This document shows positions 30,570 through 33,073 of a stretch of 33,073 nucleotides of DNA, piece by piece. The stretch is from assembly GCA_014190275.1 (NCBI GenBank), contig BJGE01000020.1, positions 1-33,073 on the forward strand, in the 5' to 3' direction. The DNA comes from Actinomycetes bacterium (GTDB taxonomy: Bacteria; Actinomycetota; Actinomycetes; S36-B12). Each line of letters starts with the position of its first letter. The first letter of the stretch is position 1. The notes below the pieces were generated by a model. It saw nothing but the letters and a program-made list of their open reading frames with translations. It was not told the DNA's origin and did no database searches. Position numbers and translations under genes: made by a program.

Positions 30570-31388
30570 ATGCACATGCTCAGTGATGCTGAGTTATCGC
30601 GCGCCATCGCGGCGCAGGCCGGTGAGGCGTTGCTGAACCTGCGCTCGGCATTTGGTGACTTAGATCCGGCTGATAAAGATCGGGCGAATGAATTACGGAA
30701 GTCAGGTGATCGCACCGCCCATGAATTGATTGCGGAGTTCTTGGCGCAGCACCGACCGCAGGATGCTTTGCTGAGTGAAGAGGGCGCTGACGACGACCGG
30801 CGGCTATCGGCAGATCGGGTCTGGATCGTTGATCCCCTTGATGGGACTTGGGAGTATGGCCAAGGGCGGGCGGACTTCGCGGTTCATGTGGCGCTGTGGC
30901 TCCCGGCAACTAAGTCCCTTGCCGCCTGCACGGTAGACCTGCCGGCACAAGGGATATCCCGTTCGATGCTAGATGAGGTGGGCGCACCCGCCGCGTTGCC
31001 GGCGAATCGGCCCATTCGAATAGTGGCATCGCGTACGCGCCCGCCTGCCACCTTGCCGGCAGCCGTGGCGCTGCTGGCGGAAAGACTTGAAATTGCGGGG
31101 ATCAGCGAGCAGGGCGTCGAGATCGTAGACGTCGGTTCGGTCGGCGCTAAAGTCAATGAGATGTTGTGCGGGCGCGCGGAAGGGTATGTACACGACACCG
31201 GCTTCTACGAGTGGGATGTGGCAGCCCCATACGGGGTGGCGGCACACTATGGCTTCCTGGCCTGTCATGTCGATGGGGCACCGGTGACCTTTAATCACAT
31301 GCCCCCTTACGTGACCGACCTGATCGTGGCGCACCCGCGGATAGCACCACTGTTGCTCGAGTGCCTCGCGGAGGCGGCTCAACAGTGA
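30570..31388 (+). CDS. Inositol-monophosphatase-family phosphatase, CysQ-like
   Basis: 272 residues from ATG 30570, directly after the pth stop; ATG 30576 is an alternative. Lithium-sensitive Mg-dependent phosphatase family: metal ligands in S-E-E-G (69-72) and D-P-L-D-G-T (88-93), and the late E-W-D-V-A-A-P motif (214-220). W-E-Y-G-Q-G-R-A-D-F-A-V-H-V-A-L-W resembles CysQ-type 3'(2'),5'-bisphosphate nucleotidases, which remove PAP formed in sulfate assimilation, more than inositol phosphatases, but the substrate is not certain. Its stop overlaps the mfd start (GTGA), so pth, this gene and mfd are likely co-transcribed. Confidence 0.88.
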   Translation: MHMLSDAELSRAIAAQAGEALLNLRSAFGDLDPADKDRANELRKSGDRTAHELIAEFLAQHRPQDALLSEEGADDDRRLSADRVWIVDPLDGTWEYGQGRADFAVHVALWLPATKSLAACTVDLPAQGISRSMLDEVGAPAALPANRPIRIVASRTRPPATLPAAVALLAERLEIAGISEQGVEIVDVGSVGAKVNEMLCGRAEGYVHDTGFYEWDVAAPYGVAAHYGFLACHVDGAPVTFNHMPPYVTDLIVAHPRIAPLLLECLAEAAQQ

Positions 31389-33073
31389 GCCTGACGGGTC
31401 TACTAAGGGCTGTTGCTGAGCTACCAGAATTCATTCGACTGGCCGAAGCCAGGCTGGCAACGGCGGTCGCGCCAACGGCGTTAGCTCCGGTGCTCTTGGC
31501 CCGACTTGCGGCGCCGGCACCGGTTGGCGCCGCACGACGACTCTTAGTTGTCACCGCTACCGGTCGCGAGGCTGATGATTTAGCCATCGGCCTGCGGGCT
31601 CTTGCACCAAGCAGCACTATCGCAGTATTCCCTTCGTGGGAAACCCTGCCGCACGAGAGGCTTTCGCCGTCCCTTGACACCGTGGGCCGTCGTCTCGCAA
31701 TTCTGCGGCGCCTGGCGCACGCCTCTGCGGCGGATCCGCTAGTGCAGCCGATAGACATCCTGATCGCATCGGTGCGCGCAGTTTTGCAACCGATGGCGGC
31801 GGGCCTTGGCGATGTCGAGCCGGTGCGGCTCAACCATGGGATGAGCGTTGATCTCACCTGGCTTGTTGAGCGCTTGAGTGAGCTCGGGTATGAGAGAAAT
31901 GATTTGGTCGAAAGGCGTGGTCAGTTCGCCGTTCGCGGTGGCATCCTTGACGTATTTCCGCCACCTAATGAGCATCCATTGCGGATTGAGTTTTGGGGCG
32001 ATCTGGTCGAGGAGATTCGGACTTTTTCGGCCGCTGACCAAAGGTCACTTGAACTTGCCGGTGACGGCCTATTTGCACCACCGGTACGTGAGTTGCTTTT
32101 GACGTCAGCGGTGCGTGAACGGGCTCGCTTGCTAGCCACCGCAGCGCCTGAAATTGCCGACATGGCCGGCCGGATCGCCGAAGGCCTGCATGTTGAGGGC
32201 ATGGAGACCTTGATCCCGGTTTTAGTCGACAAGATGGTGACGCTGCCCCAGTTGGTTGACCGGTCATCAACCCTGGTGCTTATCGAGCCCGAGCGGATCA
32301 GAACTCGGGCCCATGACCTGGAGCGCACCGCGGCTGAGTTCTTGGCTGCCTCCTGGCATAACGCCGCGGTAGGTGATCAATCTCCCATTGATCTAGCCGG
32401 CGCTTCTTATGCATCCGTAGACGAGATCTTGGCCACCACCGATGGTCGCTCCATGCCCCGGCTCTTGGTAACTTCGCTTGCGACGGATCTTGAGCTATTG
32501 GACGCAAGCGCTGATGAAGTTATTGATTTTGGTGCTGCCGCGGCCCACGAGTATCGCGGTGATTCGGGGTTGGCGTTTGCCGATATAGCTAAGTGGACGG
32601 CTGCGAGTTGGCGGGTGGTACTAGCTAGTGAGGGGCACGGGTCTGCTGAACGCTTCGTTGAGACATTGTCCGGCGAAGACATCCCGGCTCGATTGGTTGA
32701 CTCATTAGACGATGAGCCGCAGCCCGGGGTCGTGAGCGTGACTACGGCGAGCATGTTGCACGGATTCGTCCTCGAAGGGTGTGCACTAGCGGTGCTGACC
32801 GAGACCGACATTGTCGGTCAGCGCTCCTCAACCAAGGATATGCGTCGGCTGCCGTCGCGCCGGCGCCGCACAATTGACCCACTGGCCCTTGCTAAAGGCG
32901 ACTTTGTAGTCCATGAGCAGCACGGCGTAGGCCGTTATGTGGAAATAGCCAAGCGCGAGGTGGGTGGGGTGGCACGGGAGTACTTAGTTGTCGAGTATGC
33001 GCCGAGTAAACGCGGGCAGCCGGCCGATCGACTCTATGTGCCTACCGATCAACTTGATTTAGTCACTCGATAT
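31385..33073 (+). CDS. mfd: Transcription-repair coupling factor Mfd (3' end beyond the window)
   Basis: 563 codons are present and the frame is still open at the window edge. Mfd releases stalled RNA polymerase and recruits UvrA to damage. Start GTG 31385 lies in the stop of the phosphatase gene. Visible domains: the UvrB-like N-terminal module, with F-P-S-W-E-T-L-P-H-E-R-L-S-P and R-R-G-Q-F-A-V-R-G-G-I-L-D-V-F-P-P; a middle linker domain; then the RNA-polymerase-interacting (CarD-like) domain starting at about residue 500, with G-D-F-V-V-H-E-Q-H-G-V-G-R-Y and E-Y-L-V-V-E-Y-A...L-Y-V-P-T-D-Q-L-D-L-V-T-R-Y. The translocase motor domains lie outside the window. Confidence 0.97.
   Translation, partial: MSLTGLLRAVAELPEFIRLAEARLATAVAPTALAPVLLARLAAPAPVGAARRLLVVTATGREADDLAIGLRALAPSSTIAVFPSWETLPHERLSPSLDTVGRRLAILRRLAHASAADPLVQPIDILIASVRAVLQPMAAGLGDVEPVRLNHGMSVDLTWLVERLSELGYERNDLVERRGQFAVRGGILDVFPPPNEHPLRIEFWGDLVEEIRTFSAADQRSLELAGDGLFAPPVRELLLTSAVRERARLLATAAPEIADMAGRIAEGLHVEGMETLIPVLVDKMVTLPQLVDRSSTLVLIEPERIRTRAHDLERTAAEFLAASWHNAAVGDQSPIDLAGASYASVDEILATTDGRSMPRLLVTSLATDLELLDASADEVIDFGAAAAHEYRGDSGLAFADIAKWTAASWRVVLASEGHGSAERFVETLSGEDIPARLVDSLDDEPQPGVVSVTTASMLHGFVLEGCALAVLTETDIVGQRSSTKDMRRLPSRRRRTIDPLALAKGDFVVHEQHGVGRYVEIAKREVGGVAREYLVVEYAPSKRGQPADRLYVPTDQLDLVTRY

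Overview
The window is chromosomal DNA from an actinobacterium. The evidence is moderately GC-rich coding sequence with many GTG starts, four-base GTGA/ATGA gene overlaps, and gene order that closely follows two Mycobacterium tuberculosis segments as I recall them. The first is mscL - SAF protein - Ruc/FmdB - 5-formyl-THF cyclo-ligase - galU - rimJ - Rv0996-like membrane protein. The second is pmt - rsmI - metG - tatD - rsmA - ispE, followed by a glmU/prs/rplY/pth/mfd block. Relative to M. tuberculosis, moeA is absent between galU and rimJ, and rpfB is absent between tatD and rsmA. I see no insertion sequence, integrase, phage gene or CRISPR array, and no clearly broken gene.

Layout. 1-8.1 kb: 3' end of a GlcD-type FAD oxidase, an MMPL transporter, a 1-Cys peroxiredoxin, a translationally coupled pair (uncharacterised protein plus saccharopine-dehydrogenase-like oxidoreductase), and a divergent class-III aminotransferase. 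8.1-13.4 kb: mscL, a SAF-like protein, a Ruc/FmdB zinc-ribbon chaperone with a perfect CIRCE operator, a tandem crcB fluoride-channel pair, folate cyclo-ligase, galU, rimJ and a small membrane protein. 13.4-15 kb: tRNA-Ala(CGC), a previously unlisted 56-codon gene, a DUF6153-like membrane protein and a DUF305 lipoprotein. 15-21.9 kb: pmt, rsmI, metG, tatD, rsmA and ispE. 21.9-24.4 kb: an autoregulated MarR gene, and a desaturase-TetR unit with an operator cluster in front. 24.3-26.6 kb: tRNA-Gln(TTG), a second copy of the small gene (62 codons), and a secreted parallel beta-helix protein. 26.7-33.1 kb: glmU, prs, rplY(ctc), pth, a CysQ-like phosphatase and the 5' part of mfd.

The most interesting finding is the pair of small paralogous genes at 13566-13736 and 24615-24803 (both minus strand). 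Each lies just downstream of, and convergent with, a tRNA gene, and each has a good ribosome binding site. They share the pattern D-R-L-A-L-G-V...R-P-G-x-A-G-I...C-A-x-G...C-F-x-G-x-E-E-stop. In their 13-residue conserved core, 11 codons differ and every difference is a silent third-base change. That is strong internal evidence for a real, selected protein family. I cannot assign it a function.

A second theme is regulation that can be read directly. Leaderless promoters (TANNNT placed 6-7 nt before the start codon) occur at nine genes. There is a CIRCE box over ruc, a 19-bp palindrome in the MarR promoter, a half-site cluster before the desaturase, and a leader with mutually exclusive hairpins before rplY.
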